DNA of 64,000 nucleotides from Desulfosporosinus sp. (lineage in GTDB: Bacteria > Bacillota > Desulfitobacteriia > Desulfitobacteriales > Desulfitobacteriaceae), in NCBI GenBank assembly GCA_031292055.1, contig JARLHV010000170.1, positions 1-64,000 of the forward strand, given 5' to 3'. Positions 25,535 to 35,442 of the stretch are shown here, in pieces. Position 1 is the first letter of the stretch; the number at the start of each line of letters is the position of its first letter. The notes under the pieces are model-generated. The model saw only the letters and a program-made list of their open reading frames with translations, did no database searches and was not told the origin of the DNA. The translations under genes and the position numbers were made by a program.

Positions 25535-26245
25535 ATGAGGATGAACTATTATAGGGCTGAAAACAGCTGGAGTGAGGGAAACGCCATAAAAATAAAGCTC
25601 ATTGGGTGTGATTCCACTAAGAACGAAGTTTGTTCGCTGGGAATTCCAGAAACTATGGATTGTGAGTTTTTGGATTTCAATTACCATGGCAAACCAAATT
25701 TGCTTCATGAGCGACTTCAGGGAATTATTGACCAAAGTCAAGCTTACGATTTGATTATTACTACTTATAGTCGATGTTCAAACGTTGTCGTTGGTTTGCT
25801 TTCTCGACAGGTACCATTACTTTTGCCCAAAACCCATGATTGTATTTCCCTTCTCCTTGGTTCAAATGCAAGGCAACTTAAGCTACTCAGGGAAAATCCG
25901 GGGACCTACTATTTCAGTCGAGGCTGGCTGGACTATGGTCGGACTCCCTATGCAGAATACCTGGAATACCTTGACCGGTTTGGACGGGAAAAGGCTGCTG
26001 ATCTCATTAAAATGTTGTATGGCAGTTATAATAAAGCGGTACTTATTGTTACCCTCGGAACGAAAGACATCGAGAAATACCGGGAAAAAGTTCGCGAGAT
26101 TGCTGATTTTTTCGGGTGGGATGTTGGGGAAGAAGAAGGGGATCTTCAGCTTTTAACGAGCGTATTAAATGGAAGCATTGGGCAAGACACAGTTTATGTC
26201 GAAGCGGGACGGACGGTTACAATAGAAATGCTGGCAGGAGGTTAA
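25535..26245 (+). CDS. DUF1638-family protein of methyltransferase clusters
   Basis: 236 aa. It matches my memory of DUF1638: starts KIKLIGCDSTKNEVC, then YDLIITTYSRCSNVVVGL, VPLLLPKTHDCISLLLGS and YYFSRGW. Conserved Cys and His residues (Cys in CDST, YSRCSN, HDC) suggest metal or corrinoid handling. No enzymatic role is established. It sits between the MeTr-like gene and the activator, 3 bp ahead of the latter, so it is co-expressed with it. The start is uncertain (25535 or 25541). Confidence 0.72.
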   Translation: MRMNYYRAENSWSEGNAIKIKLIGCDSTKNEVCSLGIPETMDCEFLDFNYHGKPNLLHERLQGIIDQSQAYDLIITTYSRCSNVVVGLLSRQVPLLLPKTHDCISLLLGSNARQLKLLRENPGTYYFSRGWLDYGRTPYAEYLEYLDRFGREKAADLIKMLYGSYNKAVLIVTLGTKDIEKYREKVREIADFFGWDVGEEEGDLQLLTSVLNGSIGQDTVYVEAGRTVTIEMLAGG

Positions 26246-26248
26246 TTT

Positions 26249-28084
26249 ATGCAAATAACAATTCTCCCCAATCGCATCATGACAACTTTAGAAAATGAAA
26301 CTTTAATGGAAGCACTGATTCGTCATCATCTTCCGGTCCAGAATGTTTGTAATGGTGAAGGAACTTGCGGTAAATGTAAGGTTCGGATGACAGGCCAGAT
26401 CGCTTCACCGAGTGAGCGTGATTTAGAGCATCTCAATGACACTGAGATAAAGGCCGGAGTTCGACTCTCCTGTACTGTAACGCCCCAAGAGGGCATGGTC
26501 ATTGAACTCAATTTTGTTGAAAGCCAGGATCGCAAAGAAGGCGTCCTGCTCGGCATGAAGGCAACGAGCTTAGACCCCGGCCTCGAAAAAGTGTTTGTGA
26601 CCTCCAGTATCCCATCGCTAGCAGATGAGCGGGGAGACTGGGATCGTTTTGTGGATGAACTAAGTATCCTTACTGGCAAGAGCTATGATAAAGCAAGCCT
26701 CTATATCCTCAGAAAAGTTTCAGAAGTATTACGCACGGGGGAATTTGCCCTTACGGCTACGGTTTATGGGGACGAAATTTTGGATATTGAAGCAGGTGAT
26801 ACAACCAAACAATTTTATGGTGTTGCCATCGATATTGGCACAACCAGTGTGGCAGTTGCTTTAGTCGATCTGAATCAAGGAAGTATCCTTAAGGTTGTCT
26901 CTGCTGAAAATGAACAAACCGCCTATGGTGCAGATGTGATTTCTCGGATTACTTATGCTCGGGAAAGTCCAGAGAATGCCTTGACGCTACGTGCTTCCGT
27001 GCGCAGAACAATTAATCACTTGCTGGAAGAACTTTCCGCTCAAACGAAGGTGAGTAAGAACGAGATGTACAAGATGACGCTGGTTGGCAATACAACGATG
27101 CATCATCTCTTCATCGGACTGGAAATAGCTCATTTAGCGGTATCACCCTTCGTTTCTGTCTGTAATCGACCATTGGAATTCACGGCGGATGAATTGGGGA
27201 TGGAAATTAATCCTCAAGCAAAAGTGCTATTTTTGCCAAATATAGGAAGCTTTGTTGGAGCAGATACAGTAGGGGCAATAATGGGGGCACCTGTGCTTTT
27301 GGAACCAGGCAATCATTTGCTGATTGACTTGGGAACCAACTGTGAATTGTTTTTAAAAACTGAAGATACAATGATGGCTTGCTCTACGGCGGCGGGGCCT
27401 GCTTTTGAGGGTGCCGGTATTACTCATGGAATGAGGGCCAAAATTGGAGCCATTGAAGGAGTGACACTTACGCCGGAGGGTGGAGTGACCTGTCAAGTGA
27501 TCGGCGAGCAAGAACCCATTGGGATTTGTGGATCAGGTCTTATTGAGGGAATTGACGAGCTGAGAAACGTGGGGATCGTTAACAAACAGGGAAAGATCAT
27601 CGATCCTGAAAAGGCTCCAACGCTTGCACCGGAGCTTCTTAAACGGATTCGAATGGGAGAAAAAGGGCGCGAATTTGTCCTGGCTTATGGGACAGATCAA
27701 GGGTTTGATGTGACCTTAAGTCAAAAAGATATCTCAGAATTGCAATTGGCTAAAGGCGCGGTTTGCGCGGGGATTAAGACGTTGGTAGAAATGGCCAAGA
27801 TATCTACAGCAGATCTCGACTCGGTCACGTTATCTGGAACGTTTGCAACCTATCTTAAAGCGATCAACATTTTAAATATTGGCCTTGTGCCGGATATTGC
27901 CCCGGAAAAAATTAAGATGGTAGGCAATGCCGCCCATGTTGGCGCGCTTTTGGCTTTGATTGATCATCATGAACTCGCTAAGGCGGGGGAGTTATATAAT
28001 AGGATTAGCCATGTTGAACTTGGTGGAAGTCCCAAATTTTCTAATTATTTCATGACCAGTATGTACCTTGAACGAAATAGCTAG
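26249..28084 (+). CDS. RACo-like corrinoid activator ATPase (second copy)
   Basis: 611 aa. The N-terminal [2Fe-2S] domain has Cys34, Cys40, Cys43 and Cys75. The ASKHA/DUF4445 part has GVAIDIGTTSVAVALVDL near 190, MHHLFIG, and LLIDLGTNCELFL near 355. It re-reduces oxidised corrinoid proteins with ATP. It differs clearly in sequence from the paralogue at 5186, so each methyl module has its own activator. Ribosome binding site GGAGG; stop TAG. Confidence 0.88.
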   Translation: MQITILPNRIMTTLENETLMEALIRHHLPVQNVCNGEGTCGKCKVRMTGQIASPSERDLEHLNDTEIKAGVRLSCTVTPQEGMVIELNFVESQDRKEGVLLGMKATSLDPGLEKVFVTSSIPSLADERGDWDRFVDELSILTGKSYDKASLYILRKVSEVLRTGEFALTATVYGDEILDIEAGDTTKQFYGVAIDIGTTSVAVALVDLNQGSILKVVSAENEQTAYGADVISRITYARESPENALTLRASVRRTINHLLEELSAQTKVSKNEMYKMTLVGNTTMHHLFIGLEIAHLAVSPFVSVCNRPLEFTADELGMEINPQAKVLFLPNIGSFVGADTVGAIMGAPVLLEPGNHLLIDLGTNCELFLKTEDTMMACSTAAGPAFEGAGITHGMRAKIGAIEGVTLTPEGGVTCQVIGEQEPIGICGSGLIEGIDELRNVGIVNKQGKIIDPEKAPTLAPELLKRIRMGEKGREFVLAYGTDQGFDVTLSQKDISELQLAKGAVCAGIKTLVEMAKISTADLDSVTLSGTFATYLKAINILNIGLVPDIAPEKIKMVGNAAHVGALLALIDHHELAKAGELYNRISHVELGGSPKFSNYFMTSMYLERNS

Positions 28085-28209
28085 ACTTCTAATACATTAA
28101 AAACTAAAAATTTTAAAATTTCTATAAATTATGCCTGAGAAGAGTTATAATGATACAAAGAGAGAGGTAGTGTCCATAAGTAACGATGAAAAAGGAGTGG
28201 AACTGAGAA

Positions 28210-29778
28210 ATGGAAAACAAGTTCAAAGACTCAATTCTTGACAAGAACGTGCTATCCGTAACGTGGGAGCTCGTACCAGGGCGGGGCGCAAATGAAAAAG
28301 CCCAGCAAAGTGCTATGGCATCTTCAGAACAAGCCGCTAAAGGTGGCAGGGTCCATGCACTAACCATCACTGATAACCCTGGGGGTAATCCGGCGATGCT
28401 GGCAGATTACCTGGGAGTGGAAATCCTTGGTATGGGGATTGAGCCTTTGGTACATTTTACCTGCAAAGATAAGAATCGCAATCAGATGGAAAGTCAATTG
28501 TATGCCTTAGATCGTGCTAAAGTTCGTAACCTCTTAGTTATGACAGGAGACTACACGTATTCAGGATTTCAAGGACGCCCTAAACCAGTCTTTGACCTCG
28601 ACCCCTGCAATGCCTTAAAGTTAATAAGTGATATGAATAAGGGTTTGGAAATTCCGGGTATGAAGGGACCAACGTATCACGCGCCCAGTGACTTTTTCGC
28701 AGGAGCGGCTTTTTCTCCGTTCAAGGCCACGGAGGCTGAACTATTGGGTCAGTACTACAAGTTAAAGAAGAAAATTGAAGGCGGCGCTAAATTCATCGTT
28801 TGTCAGCTTGGCTATGATGTTCGGAAGTTCCACGAAGTAATCCAGTTTCTGAAGGTTAATAAATTAGATATACCGGTTGTGGGAAATATTTATGTTCTCC
28901 CCTACGGAGCAGCAAATGTCATGAATCAAAATAAGCTGCCTGGTTGCGTTGTCACGGATAAACTTTTGGCAGAACTCAATACGGAAAAAGCGGCTGCTGA
29001 TAAAGGCGTAGGTCTGCGGATGTTGAGGGCGGCCAAATTGTATGCCATCTTAAAAGGAATTGGCTGTGCTGGAGTTCATATCGGAGGGCACAACCTGAAA
29101 TATGAACAAGTAGAATATATTCTTGACGAAGGGGAAAAGCTTTACCCGAAATGGCGCGATTATGTCAAAGAATTTGACTATCCTCAACCGAACGGATTCT
29201 ACTACTTTGAAAAAGACGAGAAAACAGGTCTTAATACCGATAAACCTACAGATCGCTCCAAGCGCCCTTTGGACGCTCCTGCTGGCGCGGGCTATTCGTT
29301 TATGCGTGGAATGCATGCTCTTATGTTCACACCCAACAAAAAACTATTTGGCATGATGCGTGGGATCTACAATTCAGCAGAAGGCAAGCCACGTTTAAAG
29401 AGAATGCACACACTGGAGCATATTGCTAAAGTCATCATGCTTGATTGCAAGGATTGTGGAGACTGTGCTATGTTGGATCTGGCCTATCTCTGTCCCATGT
29501 CCCAATGCCCTAAAAATCAACGCAATGGGCCTTGTGGGGGGAGCTTTAATGGCTGGTGTGAGATTTATCCCAATGAGAAGAAATGTTTCTGGGTCAGGGC
29601 CTATGCAAGACTTAAGAAGTTTGGCGAAGAAGGATCATTAGATGTGCCCATGGTGCCACCCGCCAATTGGGACTTTTATCAGACGTCCTCTTGGTCTAAT
29701 TTCTACTTAGGAAAAGACCATTCGGCACCAGTCTTAGGCATTAAACGTCCGCCAAGTAAAGTTCCAGCCAGTAAATAA
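28210..29778 (+). CDS. metF: Methylenetetrahydrofolate reductase with C-terminal MTHFR_C domain
   Basis: 522 aa, longer than a plain MetF. Residues 1-310 are a TIM-barrel MTHFR (VTWELVPGRG, HALTITDNPGGNPAMLADYL, NLLVMTGDYTYSG, KFIVCQLGYDVRKF). Residues 390-480 hold a Cys-rich MTHFR_C/MetV-like domain (CKDCGDCAML, CPMSQCPKNQRNGPCGG, CEIYPNEKKCFW) that likely binds zinc or a cluster. Fusion of the two parts in one chain is a feature of this gene. In this cluster it would oxidise methanol-derived methyl-THF to methylene-THF, or run in reverse for acetyl-CoA synthesis. Confidence 0.9.
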   Translation: MENKFKDSILDKNVLSVTWELVPGRGANEKAQQSAMASSEQAAKGGRVHALTITDNPGGNPAMLADYLGVEILGMGIEPLVHFTCKDKNRNQMESQLYALDRAKVRNLLVMTGDYTYSGFQGRPKPVFDLDPCNALKLISDMNKGLEIPGMKGPTYHAPSDFFAGAAFSPFKATEAELLGQYYKLKKKIEGGAKFIVCQLGYDVRKFHEVIQFLKVNKLDIPVVGNIYVLPYGAANVMNQNKLPGCVVTDKLLAELNTEKAAADKGVGLRMLRAAKLYAILKGIGCAGVHIGGHNLKYEQVEYILDEGEKLYPKWRDYVKEFDYPQPNGFYYFEKDEKTGLNTDKPTDRSKRPLDAPAGAGYSFMRGMHALMFTPNKKLFGMMRGIYNSAEGKPRLKRMHTLEHIAKVIMLDCKDCGDCAMLDLAYLCPMSQCPKNQRNGPCGGSFNGWCEIYPNEKKCFWVRAYARLKKFGEEGSLDVPMVPPANWDFYQTSSWSNFYLGKDHSAPVLGIKRPPSKVPASK

Positions 29779-29800
29779 TAAAATTTTGGAGGGCATTGTG

Positions 29801-30118
29801 ATGGCAACAGGGGTTATACACAGCGGTGTCTGCGGTTTTACCATAAATGTCAAAGCAATCAGTGAAGATGGTCATAAGGTGAAATTGGAGATAACCAGTG
29901 ATTGTCCTAATTATCAAAAGATTGCAAAAGAACTGACAGAAGTTGATGCCTTCAAAGAAATCTTCCAAAAACTTCATATGGGGACAGTTTATCAAGCGTT
30001 TGCTAAGCACAGTCCGCATCCCAGTTGTCCTGGTATTTCGGGAATTATGAAAACAATTGAAGTGGCAGCAGGTTTGGCCTTGCCGCAAAACGCTAGTATT
30101 GCTATAACGAAAGAATAA
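29801..30118 (+). CDS. Small conserved protein of C1-methyl clusters, unknown function
   Basis: 105 aa from ATG 29801 (TGGAGGGCATTG upstream). It shows HSGVCGFTINVKAI, ITSDCPNYQKIAKEL and HPSCPGISGIMKTIEVAAGLALP, so three spaced Cys that could bind metal. I recall similar small proteins beside methyltransferase and activator genes, but do not assign a family number with confidence. It is 22 bp after MTHFR and the last gene of the methanol/THF operon. Confidence 0.65.
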   Translation: MATGVIHSGVCGFTINVKAISEDGHKVKLEITSDCPNYQKIAKELTEVDAFKEIFQKLHMGTVYQAFAKHSPHPSCPGISGIMKTIEVAAGLALPQNASIAITKE

Positions 30119-30128
30119 CGGTGCAAGG

Positions 30129-30172
30129 AGACCTATTGGCGATCTAGAGAGGATCGTTAATGGGTCTTTTTT
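30129..30172 (+). terminator. Terminator of the methanol/THF operon
   Basis: AGACCTATTGGCGATC...GATCGTTAATGGGTCT is followed by T6. The stem is long with small internal mismatches. Confidence 0.8.
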
Positions 30173-30259
30173 ATGGAAATTGCAACAATAGGTTGCATCA
30201 CTAGGGTAACGTGACGAAAAGAGGTCGTTCACTAAAAATAGTTTGATTTTAGAAAACGT

Positions 30260-30293
30260 AAAGGACAGATAGTATCAAGACTATCTGCCCTTT
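30260..30293 (-). terminator. Terminator facing glnN
   Basis: AAAGGaCAGATAGT / ACTATCTGcCCTTT forms a 13-bp stem with one mismatch, placed 47 bp past the glnN stop. It can work for the minus strand. Confidence 0.65.
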
Positions 30294-30339
30294 AAATTAA
30301 TTGTGAAGTCATATTTGACTGTAAGAGTTGTAGTTGCTA

Positions 30340-32430
30340 TTAGAGCAAAAATAACATTTGGGCATAAGTGGGCAGCGGCCAGAGTTCAGCGTCGATCATT
30401 GTCTCCAGTTGATCTCCATCGATGCGGAGGGTTTGCATTGCGGTGAAGACAACATCACGATAGTAGACGCCTTGCTTATAGGCATCGGTTATAGTAGTTG
30501 CTGCTTGAGTATCTTTTTCAAGAGTGCTTAACTTTGCTTTGAAAGAAACAAGGGTTGAGCAAACATCTTTAAGAAGTTCTTCTTGAGCCGAAACATCGAC
30601 AGCAGTAGAGGCAGATTTAATCGCATTAATTGAGTTTGCCAGTTGAGTAGCATAGTTAACTGCTGCTGGGAAAATCATATTTTTGGCCATGTTGATCATG
30701 GTTAAGGCTTCAATGTTAATCTGTTTGGAATATTGTTCTAAATCGATTTCATAGCGAGATTCTAATTCGGTTCGGCTCAATACTTTATGTTTTTCATATA
30801 AATCAATTGTGGACTCGCGAGTTAGAACAAGAGTAGCATCAACTGTCGAGGTTATATTAGGAAGTCCACGTTTCGCTGCTTCTTCAACCCACTCTTGAGA
30901 ATAACCGTTACCATCAAAGAGGACTCGTTTGTGGTTTGTGGCGGTTTCCTTGAGAAGTTCTTGAAGGGCTTTATCAAAGTTTGGTGCTTGTTCCAGACGA
31001 TCTGCAAATTGCGAGAGGATTTCAGCAACAATTAGATTCAGGACTACGTTAGGGCCAGCAATAGATTGTGAGGAAGCAACCATCCGAAATTCGAATTTAT
31101 TTCCAGTAAAGGCGAAGGGAGAGGTGCGATTACGATCGGTTGAATCTTTTTGGAAGGCCGGCAGGGTCTTCACGCCACTGACTAGTTTTTCTCCTTGGAG
31201 AGACCGATTAATTTTGCCGTTTTGAAGTTGTTCAAGAATATCTGTGAGCTGGTCTCCTAGGAATATGGAGATAATAGCTGGCGGTGCTTCGTTCGCACCG
31301 AGACGGTGGTCATTACCAGGGTTAGCGGCTGAAACGCGGAGCAACTCTGCATAATCATCAACCGCTTTGACGACAGCACAAATCATCGTCAGGAATTGGA
31401 AATTTTCGTGGGGAGCTTGGCCAGGTTCGAGAAGGTTCTGACCATCATCGGTTGACATCGACCAGTTGTTATGTTTGCCGGAACCATTGATGCCAGCATA
31501 AGGTTTTTCGTGAAGCAAGCAAACCATGTCATGTTTAAGGGCCACCTTTTTCAGGCTGTCCATGACGAGTTGGTTATGGTCAGTGGCGATGTTTGTAGTC
31601 TCAAATATGGGCGCAAGCTCAAACTGCGCGGGAGCCACTTCATTATGCTGGGTTTTGGCAAGAACACCGAGTTTCCACAATTCAACGTTCAAGTCATGCA
31701 TAAAGGCAGCGATACGTGTTTTGAGGCTTCCGAAGTAATGATCTTCCAGCTCTTGGCCCTTAGGAGCCATCGCCCCAAACAGGGTACGACCAGTGAGCAT
31801 GAGGTCCATCCGTTTGTCAAAGAATTTTTTGTCAATCAGAAAATACTCTTGCTCCGGTCCTACAGTACTGATGACACGTTTGGTTGTTGTATTGCCAAAG
31901 AGTCGCAACACGCGCAGGGCTTGTTTGGAGAGCGCCTCCATGGAGCGTAAAAGCGGAGTCTTCCGGTCGAGTGCTTCCCCGGTGTATGAGCAGAAGGCGG
32001 TGGGGATGCATAAGGTTAAGGTGCCACCATCTTCTTTAAGAAAAGCAGGGGAAGTGCAGTCCCAAGCAGTGTAGCCTCGCGCTTCAAAGGTGGCGCGGAT
32101 TCCGCCACTGGGGAAGGAAGACGCATCGGGTTCGCCTTGAATCAGTTCCTTACCGGAAAACTCCATCGTGACAAGGCCGTGATTGGTTGGTGAAATAAAA
32201 GAATCGTGTTTTTCCGCTGTGATGCCAGTCAAAGGTTGAAACCAGTGGGTAAAATGGGTTGCTCCTTTTTCAATAGCCCAATCCTTCATGGCGTTGGCTA
32301 CGATTTCTGCAACAGCGGGATCAAGAGGAAGTCCCAGCTCAATCGTTTTATGCAGGGACTTGTATGTTGCTTTCGGTAAACGCTCTCTCATTACAGCGTC
32401 GTTAAAGACGTTTTCTCCAAAAATTTTCAT
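30340..32430 (-). CDS. glnN: Glutamine synthetase type III
   Basis: 696 aa, the size of the GSIII class, not the ~450 aa of GSI. It has [64 protein letters not shown] (glutamate/ATP site) and [15 protein letters not shown]. It makes glutamine from glutamate and ammonia. Ammonia released by the methylamine and guanidine modules in this window would feed it. A palindromic hairpin in its leader (32488) may regulate it. Confidence 0.95.
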   Translation of the reverse strand: MKIFGENVFNDAVMRERLPKATYKSLHKTIELGLPLDPAVAEIVANAMKDWAIEKGATHFTHWFQPLTGITAEKHDSFISPTNHGLVTMEFSGKELIQGEPDASSFPSGGIRATFEARGYTAWDCTSPAFLKEDGGTLTLCIPTAFCSYTGEALDRKTPLLRSMEALSKQALRVLRLFGNTTTKRVISTVGPEQEYFLIDKKFFDKRMDLMLTGRTLFGAMAPKGQELEDHYFGSLKTRIAAFMHDLNVELWKLGVLAKTQHNEVAPAQFELAPIFETTNIATDHNQLVMDSLKKVALKHDMVCLLHEKPYAGINGSGKHNNWSMSTDDGQNLLEPGQAPHENFQFLTMICAVVKAVDDYAELLRVSAANPGNDHRLGANEAPPAIISIFLGDQLTDILEQLQNGKINRSLQGEKLVSGVKTLPAFQKDSTDRNRTSPFAFTGNKFEFRMVASSQSIAGPNVVLNLIVAEILSQFADRLEQAPNFDKALQELLKETATNHKRVLFDGNGYSQEWVEEAAKRGLPNITSTVDATLVLTRESTIDLYEKHKVLSRTELESRYEIDLEQYSKQINIEALTMINMAKNMIFPAAVNYATQLANSINAIKSASTAVDVSAQEELLKDVCSTLVSFKAKLSTLEKDTQAATTITDAYKQGVYYRDVVFTAMQTLRIDGDQLETMIDAELWPLPTYAQMLFLL

Positions 32431-32487
32431 TATGTTATTACCCCTTTCAGACTTTCAAATGTACTGCAAAGAAACAAAAAGATCCCC

Positions 32488-32514
32488 CTTAAAGATTATT
32501 TCCAAATCTTTAAG
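32488..32514 (-). promoter_or_regulatory. Leader hairpin of glnN
   Basis: CTTAAAGATT and AATCTTTAAG form a perfect 10-bp inverted repeat with a 7-nt loop, about 60 nt before the glnN ATG. On the minus strand it is followed by GGGGGATCTTTTTG, so it resembles an attenuator. I could not match it to the glutamine riboswitch consensus. Nothing else is seen in 32431-32740. Confidence 0.4.
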
Positions 32515-32740
32515 AAAGCATCATTGCTCCAAGACGAATATATATAAATTTATCACTTTATTAGATCACTGACAAGATAAATTTGATAAATTCGAGAAGT
32601 ATACAATATTAGTTAAAACTCACTGCTCTACTTGCCTTGGCAAGACTCACGTATATAATAGTATAACAATAGGATAAGCAGGAATCATTTCTAACAATGG
32701 CCCTATAGTCAAGTAATCATCGAGAAAAGGAGACCTTAAT

Positions 32741-33586
32741 ATGATAGAAATCGGGAAAATCCAAAACCTCAAAATTGCAAACTTCACATCCTTTGGTGCC
32801 TATTTAGAGGCAGGCACGGGGGTTCGGCATGACAATATCCTTCTGCCCATTAAACAAGTACCAGAGGATGCTAAAGAGGGTGACGAGTTAGAGGTGTTTA
32901 TTTATCGGGACTCCGAGGAACGGTTAATCGCCACCCGAAAAAAACCGTTGGCTCAATTAGGAGAATTGGCCTATCTAAAAGTTTCTGCCAAAACTCAGAT
33001 CGGCGCCTTTTTGGATATAGGTTTAGAGAGAGGTTTGTTTTTACCATTTCATGAGCAGAAATTTCCAATCAAGGTAGGCAAAGGCTATTTGGTTAAGGTT
33101 TACTTAGATAAGAGTCAGAGGTTGAGCGCTACGACAGAAATTTATGAGTACCTATCGGCAGAATCGCCCTATCAGAAGAACGACAAAATATCTGGAACGG
33201 TTTATTCTGTGAATCCTGATCTGGGAGCTTTCATAGCTGTAGATAATAAGTATATGGGACTTATTCCTGTCAATGAGTATTTTAGTGAGTTGCAAGAGGG
33301 TGATCAAGTTGAGGCACGGGTTATCAGGGTAAGGGAAGATGGCAAGCTGGATTTATCGCCAAGAGAACTTTCCTATTTACAAATGGATAACGACATCTTG
33401 AAAATCCTCCAAGGGATAAAGAATCATGAAGGATTTCTTTCGCTCAATGATAAAAGCAGTCCTCTGGAAATCCAAAGTCGCTTGCAAATGAGCAAAGCTG
33501 CCTTTAAAAGAGCAGTGGGAAAACTTCTAAAGGAAAATAAAGTACTGCAGGTGGATGGTGGCTTAAAGGAAATACCTAAAGCTTAA
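32741..33586 (+). CDS. cvfB: S1-domain RNA-binding protein CvfB
   Basis: 281 aa. It has tandem S1-like OB domains (KIANFTSFGAYLEAG; LKVSAKTQIGAFLDIG; KISGTVYSVNPDLGAFIAVD) and a C-terminal winged helix (MSKAAFKRAVGKLLKENKV), the CvfB layout. In staphylococci it affects virulence and RNA turnover; here a general RNA-binding role is likely. It overlaps the end of the convergent permease gene by 4 bp. Confidence 0.9.
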   Translation: MIEIGKIQNLKIANFTSFGAYLEAGTGVRHDNILLPIKQVPEDAKEGDELEVFIYRDSEERLIATRKKPLAQLGELAYLKVSAKTQIGAFLDIGLERGLFLPFHEQKFPIKVGKGYLVKVYLDKSQRLSATTEIYEYLSAESPYQKNDKISGTVYSVNPDLGAFIAVDNKYMGLIPVNEYFSELQEGDQVEARVIRVREDGKLDLSPRELSYLQMDNDILKILQGIKNHEGFLSLNDKSSPLEIQSRLQMSKAAFKRAVGKLLKENKVLQVDGGLKEIPKA

Positions 33587-34896
33587 TGCCTGCGCCCCAA
33601 CCAGCGTACGCCCAAGACACTAACGATTAGGCCAACCAGGTAACTGGCATCGGCTCCGCCCAACAGGGTGTGGGCAATGTAACCTGTATACAGCGTTGAG
33701 GACATAAACGGAATTGAGAGCAATAGAGCAAGTAGGTAAACGCTCAGAGCTTGGCGAGGAGTTAGAGCAACGGGGTGATCACTAAAGGTTCGGGAACTTA
33801 AGAGAATACCAAGCCAAGGGGTAATCCAATAAGAGAGTAAAAGTAGGAAGTTTTTATACGTATCGGCAAAAGCCCCACTGCCTGAAGAGATTAGTAGAAT
33901 TCCTAAACCGCCTGTCAGTAAAGCTGAAACCCAACGTCGTAAGGGAATTCCTGCGGCTAAGAGGGACATACCGCCACTGTAGATGGCCAGTACGTTGATG
34001 GGTATGGTACTCAAAGCGATGGCAAGCATGGATGGAACCGCTAAAAATCCCATCAGCTGAACAATCAGGGTAATTGGCTCTGCTTGGGGATTTAGACTGG
34101 TGACAGCTGCCCCAAGGACCTCTAGCCAGATTCCTGCTAACGCGCTGCCGAAGAAGGTTAGAATAGCAATCTTTTTTGGAGAGGTTGAAGGATAGAGATA
34201 GCGGCTATAATCAGAACTTACTGTACAGAAGGCAATTTGATAGGCGAAAACAGCAGCGGCAACTAGTGCAATTAAAGGTAAACTCTCGACTGATTTTAGT
34301 TGCGAGGGTGCCCATAAATTTGCTGCGGAGAGTTGAGGAACGATTCGGAAACTCATAACTAAGAAGAAAGCGCCGAGGACGAAGGTCATGATTTGAGCAA
34401 AACGGTGTATAAAATTATGACCAATGACTGCTATGACGATTGTTATAGTTCCCAGCAAGAGCAAGCCACTTAAATAAGAAATATTCAGGATTTTTTGTAG
34501 AGCGACGACACCTAAAACTATATCGACAGCAAACCAACCGACATTACTGAGCCAATTGACAGGCCCGAAAAGTTTGAGGCCGAGCTGTCCAAATACGTGC
34601 CCACTGGCGGCTATTTGAGGTAGGCCATGACGTGGGCCTTGGCTGGAAGTAATGGCTAAGAAAAGAGTACCAAAGGTATTACCGATCAGAATAGCTCCGA
34701 CTGTTTCGATAAAGGAAAGACCCAACAGGATTCCTAAGGCACCAGTGAACCAGGTTAGGATATTAAGATTGGCAGAGAACCAAAAGGTGAAGACTTGACT
34801 GGCGTTACCATGGCGTTCTTTGAGGGGGATGGCTTCGATTCCGTAAGGTTCTACTGTTAGAACTTTATCCGCATATGAGGTCGTTGAAATTGCCAT
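33583..34896 (-). CDS. NCS1-family nucleobase-type permease under B12 control
   Basis: About 437 aa from ATG 34896, with AGGAGTGATCTATCG upstream; an earlier start at 34938 has none. It has 12 predicted hydrophobic segments. The beginning YGIEAIPLKERHGNASQVFTFWFSANL is typical of the CytX/CodB branch of NCS1. Most NCS1 proteins take up cytosine, purines, allantoin or thiamin pyrimidine. Here the leader carries a cobalamin riboswitch plus terminator, so a B12 building block such as a benzimidazole lower-ligand base is a better guess. That is inference from regulation only. Confidence 0.82.
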   Translation of the reverse strand: MAISTTSYADKVLTVEPYGIEAIPLKERHGNASQVFTFWFSANLNILTWFTGALGILLGLSFIETVGAILIGNTFGTLFLAITSSQGPRHGLPQIAASGHVFGQLGLKLFGPVNWLSNVGWFAVDIVLGVVALQKILNISYLSGLLLLGTITIVIAVIGHNFIHRFAQIMTFVLGAFFLVMSFRIVPQLSAANLWAPSQLKSVESLPLIALVAAAVFAYQIAFCTVSSDYSRYLYPSTSPKKIAILTFFGSALAGIWLEVLGAAVTSLNPQAEPITLIVQLMGFLAVPSMLAIALSTIPINVLAIYSGGMSLLAAGIPLRRWVSALLTGGLGILLISSGSGAFADTYKNFLLLLSYWITPWLGILLSSRTFSDHPVALTPRQALSVYLLALLLSIPFMSSTLYTGYIAHTLLGGADASYLVGLIVSVLGVRWLGRRH

Positions 34897-35010
34897 CGAT
34901 AGATCACTCCTATTGTTTTTAATCTTGCTGTGACTCAATTTCGCTTCTGAATTATTGAGTTTAAAGGCGGGTGTTAGTTGAACCTGAATACGCTCTTAGT
35001 CCAGAGGCAA

Positions 35011-35045
35011 TAAAAAGTCCCCAGCTTTAAAAAGCTGAGGACTTT
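35011..35045 (-). terminator. Expression-platform terminator of the cobalamin riboswitch
   Basis: On the minus strand AAAGTCCTCAGCTTT pairs with AAAGCTGGGGACTTT, followed by TTATTG. It sits between the aptamer and the permease ATG, as expected for transcription control that turns the gene off with B12. Confidence 0.85.
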
Positions 35046-35097
35046 ACCATTGTCTCAGAATACTGTACCTCCTTCCAAATTCGTCGTTTGGGGAGTT

Positions 35098-35257
35098 ACT
35101 TATCAGCAGGTCTCCTGGCTTAGAATCATCACATACTGTCCCTTCCCGGTCAGTAAAGACCAGTGGTTATGACAATAGCTCTCCTTTTACAGTGGCGGGA
35201 CCGCTCGGGACTTACACCCGATTCCCTATTCTCCTCATTAAAGAGGCACCGATAAGT
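35098..35257 (-). promoter_or_regulatory. Cobalamin riboswitch
   Basis: Read on the minus strand. P1 pairs ACTTATC (35251-35257) with GATAAGT (35098-35104). The conserved aptamer core is GGGAATCGGGTGTAAGTCCC, then GCGGTCCCGCCACTGTAA. The B12 box AAGCCAGGAGACCTGC lies at 35106-35121. It faces the NCS1 permease and is followed by the terminator at 35011. Confidence 0.95.
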
Positions 35258-35442
35258 CAATATTAATTTGTAAGATTAATTTAAGTAATTTGCCTACATC
35301 TAATATAATAGACGAATAAAGAAAAGTCAATCAATTATAGTTATTTGAAATTCCTTCACCGAGTTCATTACTGAGGAGAGTAGAAGAGCAGAGGGGGAGC
35401 GCTGGCCAAAGTTGAACATATTCTTTGAAATGAGGGATAGGA

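Noticed and set aside
30340..32430. Possible glutamine riboswitch ahead of glnN
   Set aside because: The leader shows one palindrome but not the glnA-motif consensus; only a generic hairpin is reported.
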